Shown here: piece after piece, positions 32,991 to 44,566 of the stretch
Layout of the letters: the number at the start of each line of letters is the position of its first letter
Position numbering within the stretch: position 1 is the first letter of the stretch
NCBI RefSeq assembly: GCF_003589595.1
Contig: NW_020654080.1
Coordinates: 6,921,098 to 6,985,097 of the forward strand
Direction: 5' to 3'
Source of the DNA: Hyposmocoma kahamanoa
Taxonomy: Eukaryota > Arthropoda > Insecta > Lepidoptera > Cosmopterigidae
DNA length: 64,000 bases
Made by a program: the position numbers and the translations under genes
The notes under the pieces: model-generated
Told to the model about the DNA's origin: nothing
The model's database searches: none
Seen by the model: the letters and a program-made list of their open reading frames with translations, nothing else

Positions 32991-33621
32991 TAATAATAAA
33001 TTTTAACAATGGACTTTTTTATGTATGTCGATAAGGAAAGACGTTCAAAAGGTGTGTACGACGTGTTACTTACTTCCCTACGATCCTTCAATCTTGACTA
33101 CGAGACGAAGAAAAGAAACTCTATTTATATACAGCCCTTACAATCAATTCCACTCTAGTTTGCCCCACAGACATTTCTGTTTCCTGGGAAATTACCTTTA
33201 TAATCAGTTATATGCCTGCTTAACAATATTCCCTCTCCCGAAAAATTTTTGCTAACAAAGGGCCTCTCTATGGTTACGAACACAATCTTATAATTCCACA
33301 GAGGAGCTTATTATACCGCTCTCGTAAACTGCGTGTGTACATATATATACTTACCACTTACACGCTAGATTACAATATCTTTACAATGCGCAATTATAAT
33401 CTATAAAGAAAATCTCATATCATTGTCACACACCACTTACACCTACATCTTACTCATACGTCTTACTCAACTTATATATATAATATTTTTTTAATTGAGC
33501 TAATCAAGCAGAAAAAGCAGTTTTTCTTGTTCGAGGGATGAGAGTCTGGCGACTCGTAACGCAGGCTTTTCAATTACGGGCGCCAGTCACTCACTTAAGT
33601 AGTTTGATATCACAACATTGT
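32991..33621. other. Nothing recognisable
   Basis: A 76-codon plus-strand run at 33025-33255 has no motif. No repeat assigned. Confidence 0.35.
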
Positions 33622-33629
33622 ATTACGTT

Positions 33630-33915
33630 CATTGACTCACAAATAAATGGACGACGGGTCTAATACAAAAACCACGAAAAAAATGTCCCAGGTCAACCTA
33701 TTTAAACGTAGTGACATGTCAAGGAATATGAAAAAGCTAAAACGTTGAATTTAAATTGTAATGTCATCGCAGTACTGTCTAATTTTGCTTGCTTCGCTGT
33801 CAGTCGAACAAACGAAGACTAGAGCGTGAATGACGTTCTGTATACGATTTTAACGCCCTATAAGTTCGGACATTTTTTAGCGCGGACCCGACGTCCATAT
33901 AATTGTAAGTCAATG
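33630..33915 (+). mobile_element. Family M hAT-type MITE, copy 1 (286 bp)
   Basis: Ends are cattgactcacaaataaatg and its near-complement aattgtaagtcaatg. The flanking 8 bases attacgtt are perfectly duplicated (33622-33629 and 33916-33923). Eight-base duplications are diagnostic of hAT-superfamily transposition. Long-form copy containing the gtttaaacg/gtgacatgtcaagg segment. Non-coding. Confidence 0.92.
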
Positions 33916-33923
33916 ATTACGTT

Positions 33924-34689
33924 ACATAAATTTAATTAGCTCATAAACTGCTTTTGTGAGTTAAAGTAAATATTATTATTATTAAATTTATCTTTTTTAT
34001 ATTATGTAGGCAGCAAATGAGATCACAGTACAGAGAAACACCCGTATTGTTTGCAATGCCTGTTTATTTATTTCTCGAAAAAACAATTTGTTGACAAAAC
34101 CAAAAACCTTTTCCAATCAAATTAAATCAAACAGAAAATCTGGCAACACAAAAGGGATTCGCGATCCGCGAATCTCAGACCATTTCACATTAAATTCTAT
34201 TGAAACGCTCAAAGTACACCGAGGCGCCTACGGCGGGTGGTACTTACATTTCGCCTTATGAATATGGATACCTCGAGCCTTCTAGGTAAGTGTTATTGTT
34301 GTTTTCGGTCTTATCGATCGTGCTTTATTGTATTACGAATAGTAGCTTTGTTCCACGGCATCCTCCGCTCTTGATAATGTTTAATTACTTAGATAAAAGT
34401 CCGTTCAAATTTGTTACTAAAATAATTAATAAAAGTTTGCTCATTCGTTTACGCTCAAATTAAACCCATTTGAAAAATGTATACTATAAGTATTCTATGT
34501 TTTTTTTATATATAAAATATAAGTGCGCATTTTACCTCCATCTCACCCGATGGAAAGTGACGAAGTTTAGTTCAGTTGTTAGAAAAATAAACATTGCCAA
34601 AGCACTTATTGAGTACAGCTGTCTATAAGTATTTCAAAGGTAGTTCTTATTGCGCTGAATCTGTGGTTAATGCAGTCAATAATTTCTAA
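33924..34689. other. No gene; possible family E scraps
   Basis: 34466-34490 (atttgaaaaatgtatacta) and 34605-34625 (attgagtacagctg) echo family E words but are too short to call. Confidence 0.3.
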
Positions 34690-35600
34690 CGCTTGTCAAA
34701 CTTTGCGTTGTATTTAAGAGTCTATACCCTTAGTTCCCAAAGTGGTCCAGGTGGACCCCAGTGGTCCACGGGAGACTCGACGGGGGTCTACGTTGGCGTG
34801 ACAAAAATTTATCTGCTTTCGATAGTGAAGAACTAAAATGTTGGCTTGACTTCACCTATCAATAATAAAAAATTAAAAAATAAAATCAATGCATGGATAA
34901 TATTTTAAGAAGCTCAGCGACTGTTACTTGTAAAAACTTGCATATTCCATATTCAGTACAACGTGTCTACTTTTTTGACATCCACTCACAGTATAATCAA
35001 TTAAATTCTCACTTTTTTTTCGAAAACTATTAATTTGTGGTTTGAACTCAGCAATTTGCGTTGCAAATTTCCATAGTTAGATCTAATCTTCACATTTTTT
35101 GTCGAGTTTTGGGGATATGATAACAATGTAGCTGCGTAGCGAGGTCCACCGGCACCAGCTAAATTTTGAAAGTGGTCTATGAGAAAAAAGTCTGGGAACC
35201 TCTGGTCTATACTATCTCAGCTTAAATTAAAAATTTTCCTGTGCTAATACAGTTCATTTTGCTTGAGTCGAGCAGCAGGGACACTTTTTTTTATTTTAGA
35301 ATTTATTTTTTGATAAACGAAATTGAAGCGATTTGAAAAATGTATATCGTATACGTGTTCTATTTAAATCAGTTGATACAAAAATGTAACATTGGTATAT
35401 GTAAACTATCTATTGATTACAGCGGTTTTCTTGTAAAATTTCGAGGTACGTTTGTGTTTTTTTTTCTATCGTAAAAATGTTTAAGAATAGTATTTTCACA
35501 CCATGTACTAATCAGTGTATATCCTCAATTTGACTATATATTTTTGTCAAAGTGATTGATTCAACACCTTCACTGTTATGCGGAGTCAACCAAAGCCATT
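34690..35600 (+). repeat. Family E repeat, copy 1, split by a hAT-type insertion
   Basis: The part after the insertion (35205-35600) reads gtctatactatctcagctt, then ttgcttgagtcgagcagcag, then gaaaaatgtatatcgtatac, then acagcggttttcttgtaaaa, ttttcacaccatg and gattgattcaac. The same order recurs at 63225-63900 and, inverted, at 36285-36770. Class unknown; no ORF. Confidence 0.75.
34728..35204. mobile_element. Non-autonomous hAT-type element (477 bp)
   Basis: Left end ccttagttcccaaagtgg and right end (complement) cagaggttcccagactttt are hAT-like inverted termini sharing GTTCCCA. The 8-base target gtctatac is perfectly duplicated at 34720-34727 and 35205-35212. The interior lacks a transposase ORF. 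It interrupts family E; uninterrupted equivalents exist at 36.7 and 63.25 kb. Confidence 0.88.
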
Positions 35601-35817
35601 TGACGTTTTATCGATGAAATTCACTAAACCAGATTACTTCCCTAATTTGCCACACTTAGAGACATAATATTTTCTTCAAATTTGAATAGGACCACTACTA
35701 AGGTAATCTTCTAACAAAAAATAATCAACGAAATCTATTCACAAATTTCAGAATAATCGCGTAACAGTACAGTACACACGACATAAAGATGAATTGAGAA
35801 GTCGGTTGTTAAAAATA
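35601..35817 (+). mobile_element. Family B dispersed repeat, copy 4
   Basis: Diverged: ccctaatttgccacacttag, then ggaccactactaagg, then gagaagtcggttgttaaaaa. It abuts the end of family E copy 1. Confidence 0.6.
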
Positions 35818-36284
35818 TCATGCAATTTTCCCAATTGGCTGAAGCTACAAGACAACATTACGTAATAAATAAAAGCGCGCAGAAATGTTTTAAATTATTC
35901 TATACTGGGTGACTCATCAATGTGAAATTACTTTTGCTATGGTTACCCTTCTAAAATCGAGAACAAAAATCGACAGCAACATTATCAACCCTAGGCTCGG
36001 GTGTTCTGTAAAGAGAGGGTTTAGGTCACAGCTTGTCACTCTAGGTCAATGTGGATCGGGGACTTGACACTATTTCTGAGAGTTGTGCAAGTTTTGTCAC
36101 AGTTTCAAATAAAAAACTATTGTGTGTCTCGATTAACAGTTCAATCACGTACTTAATTCGAATTTTTGCTCAACACGTTTCGAACCAATCCGTTCGACTT
36201 AAATAAGAGAGTTATCCGTTAGATGAGTTAATATTTTATCAATATTTTATCACAATGTTTTTTAATGATTCCACATAACAGTGA
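35818..36284. other. Nothing recognisable
   Basis: No supportable feature. Confidence 0.4.
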
Positions 36285-36770
36285 AAGTGTTAACTCAATC
36301 AATTTGAAAAAAAAAAAATAGTAAATATCGTGTTCTTAGGTTTTCGAGATTGTTACACATGTTTAGTTGTTGATAGGTTTCTTTGAAAAAACAAATTTAC
36401 GCGATTTAAATCCAGAAAAACAGTTCCTAAATATATAGTAAAATTGAAGATATACGCTGATTTCTATACGGTGTGAAAACACGTTTCCTAAAAATTTTCA
36501 CGATAGAAAAAAACACCAACTTACCTCTAAATTTTACAAGAAAACCGCTGTATTCAATAGATAGTTTAGTTATCAATGATTTTTTTTTTATATCAACTGA
36601 ATTAAGTAGAACACGTATACGGTATACATTTTTCAAACGGCTTTGATTTCGTTTGTAAAATAATAATTTCTGAAATAAAGTCAGTGTCCGTGCTGTTCGG
36701 CCCAAGTAAAATAAACCGTATTAGTACGGAAAAAATTTGAATTCGAACTGAGGTATGAGTATCGACTTTT
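36285..36770 (-). repeat. Family E repeat, copy 2, split by family F
   Basis: Inverted relative to copies 1 and 3. It has a single ttagtac/gtactaa site and a single gtcgatactcatacctcag equivalent, so it is an unoccupied site for both the 34728 and the 63294 insertions. Between 36322 and 36436 a family F piece interrupts it. Confidence 0.7.
36322..36436. repeat. Family F insertion inside family E
   Basis: gtgttcttaggttttcgaga, then ttgttacacatg, then ttacgcgatttaaatccag. It is absent from family E copies 1 and 3, so it was inserted into copy 2. Its own ends are unclear. Confidence 0.55.
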
Positions 36771-36793
36771 AAAGTAAAAAAATTGGCTATTTT

Positions 36794-37040
36794 TAACCGA
36801 CTTCATAAAAGGAGGAGGTTACGTTACGCAATTACTCCGACATTTGGCAATCGATTTTGATGTTTTTTTTTGTTACAAAGAACGTACTTCAATAGTGATC
36901 CCATTCGAATTTGAAGAATATATTCCACCCCTAATAGTGGCTAATTCTTTACCCACTTTCCGTTAACCGATTTCAATAAAACTTGACAAGTAGATGTAAT
37001 TCCACAAACTTTTGAAGGGATTTTTTTGAAGTAAAAACGT
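36794..37040 (-). mobile_element. Family B dispersed repeat, copy 5
   Basis: tttttaaccgacttcataaa, then aatagtgatcccattcgaat, then cccactttccgttaaccgat and acttgacaagtagatgtaat. The last words match the 5' part of copy 2. Confidence 0.65.
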
Positions 37041-37375
37041 TATTTACCAAAGGTCCAGAATGCCCCTATTAAATTTGAAATGAATGAATAACAAACATCC
37101 GTAAACGTTCAAATATCCCGCTTAGCAGAACAATTTTAGAAATCCATGTTGAAGTGTCATGTTACAAATTAATTTGGTATTCTGCGCGTTTATATTGTAG
37201 GTACACAGCGTGATAATTTTATTAATTTTGACTCACGTTTACATGTTATTAAAATTCTTAGGAAAAGGTAACCGAATTCACTTCTTAACATCAATAGGAG
37301 AACGTTTAAACTCGAAATCATCAATGTCAAGGGACACTACCGTCATTGTTACGTATATAAATAATAATATGTAAA

Positions 37376-37717
37376 CGCACCCTTAATAATATAAGTGACC
37401 AAAAGGAAATTTTGGGAATTTCGCCAAATATGAAAAAAAAAAACAAACGTACTTGGCACCTGTCAGGCTGTCCAAAGCTTAAACAATGTTTGATTGATTA
37501 AAAACTACGCAATTTTGAAACAATGTTTTCCAGAAGTCCTTGTTAAAAATTTCAATTTGTAAATCTGTGAAAAACATTTGTAATGTTTTTGTATTGTAGC
37601 CCTTTAAGAATACACCTTAATGCCGGGAATTCATTACTTTATTTCATATCTAATTTTTTATGTCACTTTCCTAATTTTTTATTCTTTTTGAACTTGGTCA
37701 CTTTTTTATTGAGGTTT
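37376..37717. mobile_element. Diverged relative of the 8932 MITE
   Basis: Starts cgcacccttaataatataag followed by tgaccaaaa. The far side reads ggtcacttttttattgagg, roughly inverted. The left terminus equals that of 8932-9312; the right terminus is eroded. No ORF. Confidence 0.45.
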
Positions 37718-37796
37718 CGGATTGATGGTTTCGGCCATAGGAGATACAGGGAAAATGTCTGAGGAGCCTTGGGAGACCCAGTTTTTGTGAAAACTA

Positions 37797-38161
37797 ATTT
37801 GACTTAGTCGATTTTTTAGTCAAGCGTGAGTTGTCTGTAAAAATGAACAACATTTCTAATTTTTTGAATCATTTCATTGTATCCGAAGACAATGAAGAAA
37901 AATGGGGACTGCAGACGTTGGTAAAAAACATTTTGTTAAATTTGACCGACTTCCACTGTCCCGATTTTTTTCTTCCGTTACAATAAAATAATCTTTACAA
38001 GAATCTGAGTCGAATGACGTTAAAAAATTATCAATATTGTTAATTTCTATGCACAACTCACGCTTGACAAATAAACTGACGTCAAATTTGTTTTTACAAA
38101 AAATACCTAATTGTTCGTAAGGCAGATTCCCGGTATCTTCTATAATTTCGGCTTTCCCCAT
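37797..38161 (-). other. Unrecognised ORF overlapping an inverted coding-like duplication
   Basis: The minus strand (38161-37874) is open for 95 codons from an ATG: MGKAEIIEDTGNLPYEQLGI, then VSLFVKRELCIEINNIDNFL, ending FLPTSAVPIFLHCLRIQ. On the plus strand 37797-37862 reads DFLVKRELSVKMNNISNFLN, clearly the same peptide, so two diverged copies face each other. The A-V-P-x-F near the end recalls the end of a THAP DNA-binding domain, but the zinc-binding Cys pattern is not seen, so this is speculative. Confidence 0.3.
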
Positions 38162-39014
38162 ATTGTGCCAGTTAAAATTAACAATTCATAAATGTTCAGT
38201 AGATTTATAACAAGCTTAAATATTCTTTTTCGAATCCCATTGTATGGCTCTGCATAAAACGTTTGAATTACAAACAATAGATATGTAGTATATAAATGTA
38301 TTATACTCGCACACAAAAGGTTTTATCGTTCAAAAATCCCATCAGGCCGGCTGCTCGATAGATATTAATCCTGAGCCAATAATCGCTCCTGATAAGAGAT
38401 TTCCCCCGAATCCCCAGTAATAGGAAGTTTCTGCATCGCCGCACACTCTTATTTAAGTTTAATAACGTTTTAGTGCGCGACTGTAGCGAGAGAGGGAACG
38501 TGGCTTGAAAAAATAATTTGAATTGAATTCTAAGAAATTCGTTTTCAAGGAACTTTGAGGGTTTATGTCAAGTGTGTACTTCATAAGAATGTTACGCTGA
38601 ACATATGAGTCAACATTTTTTTTATTATCGGTATCTATGAGATGATTCTGCTTATTAGGCCATAAAATAATATTATCTGTTTTATACTTTACATAATACG
38701 TTGTACATGAAACCGAATACTGTCATAACTCAATATTATTGAATTGGAAAAATACAATTTGAATGTTCAAAAAATTACTCAATGAAACATTTATAAATGG
38801 ATCACTAAGCATTATGTACAAGAAATCATATTATTCGCAATAAGATCCATTAAGTATTTATTTCATAACTTCAAATCGTGTATACTTAATTCCGTCATTT
38901 TTGATTTACGACATTATTTGGTTTAAAGTGCGATGTACTCCACTACGATAGCTGGTTTTTTTTACGCTTCTGCATTTTAAAACTTATCCGTGGAATCACA
39001 CGTTAAAATGTTGT
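38162..39014. other. Nothing recognisable
   Basis: No supportable feature. Confidence 0.4.
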
Positions 39015-39421
39015 GAAGTCGCGTTATGTCAAGACGACAGATAGTAGTGCAGTGTAAAGTGTCGTGCCTTGTATATTTACATAAAGTTGTTCACACATAG
39101 AACAATACGATTAACTGTCGTTCACGACTTTTTTGTCATTACGACGACAAACTGTCGTAGCGATGGGAAGAGCTAGAACGACAGTCGTCTTACGATAAAT
39201 GAAACGTCACTATAAAAATGTGACGAGGGATAATCGCAACTTCAAACGATTCTGTCGTGCAAACGACAAGGCGGCTGCCGTGAACCGATAAATTGTCGTC
39301 ACCATCTAGTGGGAACAGCTGGACACGACAGTCACGATAGATAGGCGTGATATGGGAACAGGGTAGACGCAACAGTCGTCCAACGATAAATAAAACGTTA
39401 CGACATAATTGGAACGCGCCC
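39015..39421. mobile_element. Relative of the 45-301 MITE, left end damaged
   Basis: Right end aattggaacgcgccct is intact. The interior repeats acgacagtcgt, atctagtgggaacagctgga and cgataaataaaacgttacga as in the first copy. It is about 150 bp longer through extra internal repeats and lacks gggcgcgttccc on the left. Confidence 0.7.
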
Positions 39422-39930
39422 TAACTTTAAAAATGTCACGGTGGCACCCTGTATGTGCAAGTACTTACAAATCTCGCGCTTTTCTTCCTTTTTATCCCTC
39501 TGCAAGTTATTCATTCCGTTACATTCAACAATTCTCTAGCGAACACATCATAATACAGAACGCCAATGTTCCCCTCTCTTAATTATCAAAATCTGTCGTT
39601 AGGCGAAAACATCGCTGATTCAAGTCCAGCTGGATCGAAGGATTTTTTCTTTGAATTTGTTCGCTCTTTGTAACAATTATAATATCAAAATAAATATAAA
39701 ACAATATATAAAAAACACACCTGGTAGTCCAGAATCTTCGTAAGGATTGTTAAGACACGAAGACTCATCCAAAAATAACCTTTTTCTTGCTTGCAACACG
39801 GTTACATTTTCTCAAACAAAAAGATACGCCATTTATGGTTTTGGTGTCAATACATATAGAAAAATCTGTAATTTCTTAGTTTTCTCAAGACTTTAAGGAC
39901 GAAAACGTATACCATCTTCGTCCACGAGTC
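39422..39930. other. Family H head fragment, otherwise no feature
   Basis: 39600-39690 (ggcgaaaacatcgctgattc, then aagtccagctggatcgaagg, then gttcgctctttgtaac) matches the tRNA-like half and trailer of family H. The rest is featureless. Confidence 0.4.
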
Positions 39931-40098
39931 ATTTTCAGGTTACTTTTCTGTACCTAATTTCGGTGGCAATTTTTATTATTGAAGTATTCGAGTATATTAT
40001 CGTAAAATATTAAATAATGCTTCCTATTCATATTTTAGAATATTTAAATAATAAATATTGTCACCGAAATTAGGTACAGAAAACTACCTAAAAATTAC
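39931..40098. mobile_element. Fold-back MITE, arms about 34 bp or longer
   Basis: ttttctgtacctaatttcgg begins the left arm at 39944; its complement ends at 40083. Weaker symmetry extends to attttcaggt (39931) and taaaaatta (40098). The loop is AT-only sequence. Non-coding. Confidence 0.7.
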
Positions 40099-40690
40099 AC
40101 CCGCACGTGTTGACTATTCGCTTTAACCTTGAATAGCCCTAAACAACGGACTTGGAAGTGTTTACTCAATTTGGTGGCGTCATCGATACGCCAAAGTACC
40201 TCCTCTACAGAACTCTTTTTACAATTCTTTTACAACTACTACTAAATTTTATAGTACTGCACACATAAAGTCGTATTCAGTAATCTCGAGTGTACAACAT
40301 AGTGCTTCAATACTGTAGAAATCTCCACGTCTTTATTTGTTTGCGCGGTGACGTTTATTTATTCCGTGATATTCATAAAGGGATTCTACCCATCTATACA
40401 AACAACTTTTATTACGGAGAACTTAATAAGTAATATTTGGACTTGTCACGAAATATCGTCAGCTGTTTCATACAAAATGTTCACACCTGTTTAAGCGCCC
40501 ACCCTTCAAAACTTATAATAATAATTCGGCATCCGGTATATTCTTTTACAATATTTATAAAAGCCCCCCACTGAAAGTTTTGTTGAAATATTTATTTTAT
40601 TGAATATTATGATATTTTTGCTACCATGATGTTCGTATTTTTTTTGTGTGAATACTCCACCAGTCTGTTATTATTATTGATAAAAATTCG
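40099..40690. other. No gene; family H leader scrap at the end
   Basis: 40640-40690 (gtgtgaatactccaccagtc) is the leader of family H, directly joined to family A copy 8. The word gatatttttgctaccatgat at 40611 resembles the complement of 17731-17760. Confidence 0.35.
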
Positions 40691-40955
40691 TCCATGGAAG
40701 TACTGCCACCTCACCTTTTTCTGCCACCAAGCAGTAATGTGAGTGAGCATTACTGTATTTCAATTTTGAAGAGTAAGTGTGCTGGTCAAATTACAGGCAC
40801 GTGGGACTTGTCAACTTATGTCTCCAGATGACAGGCGCAATGACAGTGTCCCGCAGAACTTGAGTGGCACTGCAACTGCTATGGGCAGGCGTGTCGCATA
40901 ACTCTAGGCACACTACTTGTTCGTCACTGTCACTTGTCTATCATATCATAAGAAA
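40691..40955 (+). mobile_element. Family A short retroelement, copy 8
   Basis: cgtccatggaagtactgcca, then aagcagtaatgtgag, then ttgtcaacttatgtctccag, then gagtggcactgcaactgcta, ending tatcatatcataag. Confidence 0.7.
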
Positions 40956-40964
40956 ATACAAATT

Positions 40965-41045
40965 TCGAACAACTGCACATTCCTTCGATTTAACTGGACT
41001 CGAACCAGCATCTGTTGCCACACCGGGACTACCGCTCTTACCAGC
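40965..41045 (-). repeat. Family H tRNA-like fragment
   Basis: Minus sense: the complement contains a B-box-like ggttcgagtcc followed by agttaaatcgaaggaatg, like the trailer at 32945. Not a functional tRNA; no cloverleaf. Confidence 0.4.
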
Positions 41046-42545
41046 AGAGATAAATATCGATTCAACAGATTTTAATTTTAATTATGTTTTTAATTATTTA
41101 TTTTTCCAAAAGTATATGTATTACAGAAGTCTATCTTCCGCCAAACTGGAAACAGTTTGTTGGCGAGCACGCTCTTACACAATTATAGATCGACTAAATG
41201 ATTAACTAAGTATCTAGCAACAATAAGTTACTTCTCGTGTAGGTCAAACTTACTTATTAAACAAATCAACAATACAACTACAATAATATTTGCAAGTTCA
41301 TCCTTACAGCAACATTAAAATTTATCCAGCTTTTTTTTCAGATCGGAATTTCATTCAGTAGCGTCTTTTTTACTTTAACTTTTATAATTTGCTCCCTAAA
41401 TGTAGGACTTTAAGAACCCATATCATTATATTTATGAGGTAATAATATTCATTTAGCTTCCGCATAGTATTTCATAGCCTTAGGTTGCACGAACTTATTT
41501 TTACGAGCTCTTTTCGTTCTATATTTAATAAAAACTGGTATTTTGTATTAATTATTTCAATAATGATCTAATACAATTAGAAATTTTGATGATTTTCTCT
41601 TATGAATTGTGAATTTTTTATGAAATTGATTATGAATTTCTCTGTTCTTTTTTTAGTTCAGATATGAACACCAAAGAAGTACCAGCCTGTACAGTATTCC
41701 CATATATCCTCGTTTTAAGACTTACCTACAGTACCTTACGACCTCTAAAGCGGGTCCGAATTTTGGCCCCTACCGTAAAACCGGTGACAAAGGGGGGAAA
41801 TAATGGTAATTTAGTAGCAAGTGGTTAATGGTTGTTAAATACAGGGTTTTATTACAAGTAAGGTATTGGGATTGCAAACTTCCCGTTAATTATTCAATGT
41901 AGTAATTGAGTTGTAATTTATTTATTTCCAAACTTAATATATTATTACAGGTTATCCACCCAATGCAATAGACCATCAAAATTACTACATATAACACAAG
42001 ATATATATGTCTTTCGCGTTATCTTTGTGAATTCACTCAGAGAACAATGGAACAGATCGATCCTATTCGATATTTCGTTCGGGATGTGCAATGTGCGCGT
42101 TAGCAGACATTCCGTCATGAAATTAGTCTTTCCACACCGCCAGTAGCGGCGGACGACGACGTCACCCAACGTACCTATCAAGAACACATAAGCCTTGTAA
42201 CCTTAGCGGCATCAGTTTGCATTGCATACCTGTGATAACCTACAACACGTACACTGCTAACGCTAAATTCCTGCGCACGTGTAGTTCGTTGTATCCCACC
42301 ACATCCAAAATGAACAGATTAGGATACATCAGGGGGTAGAAGGGGTAAACCCCTGATTACCTCCGGTACAGATAGCCAGGAATTTTATTTGCGCTCTTTG
42401 AATGCGTTCCAGCATAAGAGTGTATATACCGCGTTTGATGTGGATCCCAGACTACCACATTACACTCTTATAAGGGCATTATACAATGCAGTAATAACAT
42501 TACGTTTTAGACGTTTTGTTATTACAAGTTTTTGTTGGAAGAACT
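41046..42545. other. Nothing recognisable
   Basis: 42000-42300 is slightly GC-richer with an 80-codon minus-strand run (42187-41945) lacking motifs. No repeat assigned. Confidence 0.35.
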
Positions 42546-42719
42546 GCCCCCGTAGCATTGCTACGCATTATAGTCAAGACGCGCGCGATGAAATTGGAAT
42601 AAGCGCGTGCTATTGGCTGTCTCAATCAGATAGATCGAATTTAAATAGCTCATAGCGCGCGCTTGTTTCAATTTTATCGCGCGCGTCGCGACTATCATGC
42701 GTAGCCATGCTACGGGGGC
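42546..42719. mobile_element. GC-rich fold-back MITE (174 bp)
   Basis: gcccccgtagcattgctacg begins at 42546 and its inverse ends at 42719. The first 44 bases match with four differences, and the symmetry continues to about 70 bases through gaaattg and agcgcg. The whole element could form one long hairpin. CpG-rich arms contrast with the background. Target duplication not found. Confidence 0.8.
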
Positions 42720-43440
42720 TGGTGTTATTATTTTTTGTCGCCGGGTTGTTTATACTTTGTGTCTTTGCTATTGGGTTGTTATTTCTTTATCTTCCATGTG
42801 ATTAAATTGTCTCTAAATTGTGTTATTACTAACATAATACACAACAACTTTTGTTCCATGATTTTAATAATTCGTCAGATTTTGCTTCGTACAATAATCA
42901 ACATTTTGAAATAGGTTGGTCTAAACGGTAATAAATCTATGCAAAACGCAGGAGCGCAGGCGGGGTCGTCCGGAGTACGCTTGCACGTTTCGACTTACCA
43001 CCTTACTACCAGATACAAATCTAAAAAGTGTCAGATAGTACAGCATAAACTTAAAAGCTTATTTTTGATTAATTCATTATGTTTTGTCAAATTCATGGAA
43101 CAAAAGTTGTTTTTTATGATTTTACAAACAACCCTGTATATAGCGTATTGTAGATCTCTTGTGCGACATCCGTAATACATTTGATTAGTGATGTTCAACT
43201 AATTTCATAGATCGTACCACCGATGACGTACCATGTTATTACTCTTGCTTGATTTTGCGGCAGCACGAGTTTATCGAAACGAAATTTTCGGAATAGCCGT
43301 GATCTGTCACGAAGGTAAGAACACAAACGTAGCGACTTGTATGTGTGTGTACTCGCCGCGCACCGTATATGAACGCACACATTTACATAATCTCGCGGCG
43401 CACTCGCGTTGCATAGCGCTGGTCGTCACTTGCGCCTGTC
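42720..43440. other. Nothing recognisable
   Basis: 43300-43430 has CpG-rich words (cgccgcgcaccg, ctcgcggcgc) that recur in spirit at 43760-43785 on the other side of family A copy 9. Possibly one older repeat split by copy 9. Confidence 0.3.
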
Positions 43441-43713
43441 TGTTTTTTTATAATGGTAAGCGACACTCCTTTCCTTAACAGTTGTAGTGCCATTCAGAGT
43501 TTTAAATCACAAAGATCTTATGGGCACTGCCAGTGCGCCGGTCACCCCGCGACATAAGTTGATAAGTCCCATGTGCCTGTAATTTCACCAGCACCCTTAC
43601 CCTTCAAAACCGGAACGCAATAATGCTCACATTACTACTTGGCGGCAGAAATAGGTAAAATGGCAGTATTTCCCTGGACGAACTCTTTCATAAGGAGCGC
43701 TACTAAATTGTCA
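43441..43713 (-). mobile_element. Family A short retroelement, copy 9
   Basis: atggtaagcgacactccttt, then gtcaccccgcgacataagtt, then cttacccttcaaaaccggaa, then tggacgaactctttcataag and ggagcgctacta. It lacks the A-rich end, so the 3' terminus is truncated. Confidence 0.7.
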
Positions 43714-44363
43714 TGATTACCTACTGTCATTACTACTCAGTACTGTCCGAATGTGTGCGTTCGTACACGGCGCGCGGCGGGCGTGTATACATATCGCACT
43801 GCTATTACAATAGTGTTATAACTCGAAATATGTGAAAATCAAGATTATATAATTATTGAACGTAAGATTTGATTCTCTGCACGTCAATAAAACCGTCGTT
43901 ACAATATTGTAAAAAACAACTAAAATATATCTACTTAACTATTTAACTCAAATTGAGACATGCTTTATGTGAGCTAGTTCTGGGCAAAATTTTTCGTCGA
44001 TTTTGAGAAAGTACACTTTTAGAGTTAATACACTATTGTATTAACAGTGCGATATACACGCCGCGCTGCTACGTTTGTATGAAGTTACCACACTTGTCAT
44101 CTTATGGTATGTAATTACTCTGCTACTCGTAGTACAGGGGATTCCGTTGTTTGAGACTAAATAATTGGTGTAATTTAGCTGCTATTGAAAATTAGCACAT
44201 TATGGGGTTACTCAAGGGTATGGTAGTTACCTAGCTTAACATATTAACATAATCACACGAAAGGGGATCGCTGTCAGGATTTGGGCACCTGGGACCCAAT
44301 TTCGTTAATTTAATCTAGTCGTAGTGGAAATGTATGTGATTCCTTTGTTTTCTTACTTTTTTT
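43714..44363. other. Nothing recognisable
   Basis: No supportable feature. Confidence 0.4.
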
Positions 44364-44566
44364 AACGCACACATTCAAAGCCCCGCACTAAGGAAACGTG
44401 TATCGCGGGTGCCATGGACACACACATAGAATAGACAACCACAAATTACACCCAAACTCACGAGATAAATAAATGTAAGCTATACAAATATTTCTCCCGG
44501 CCCGAGAATTGAACTCGGGACTTCGACATGGCAGTCCAAAATGGTAACCGTTTGGCCACGGAGGCA
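44364..44566 (-). mobile_element. tRNA-headed SINE, family C copy 2
   Basis: Same layout as 2411-2637 with point changes. The B box reads gagttcaattctc on the minus strand, weakened relative to consensus. The tail is T-rich at 44357-44364. Confidence 0.8.
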
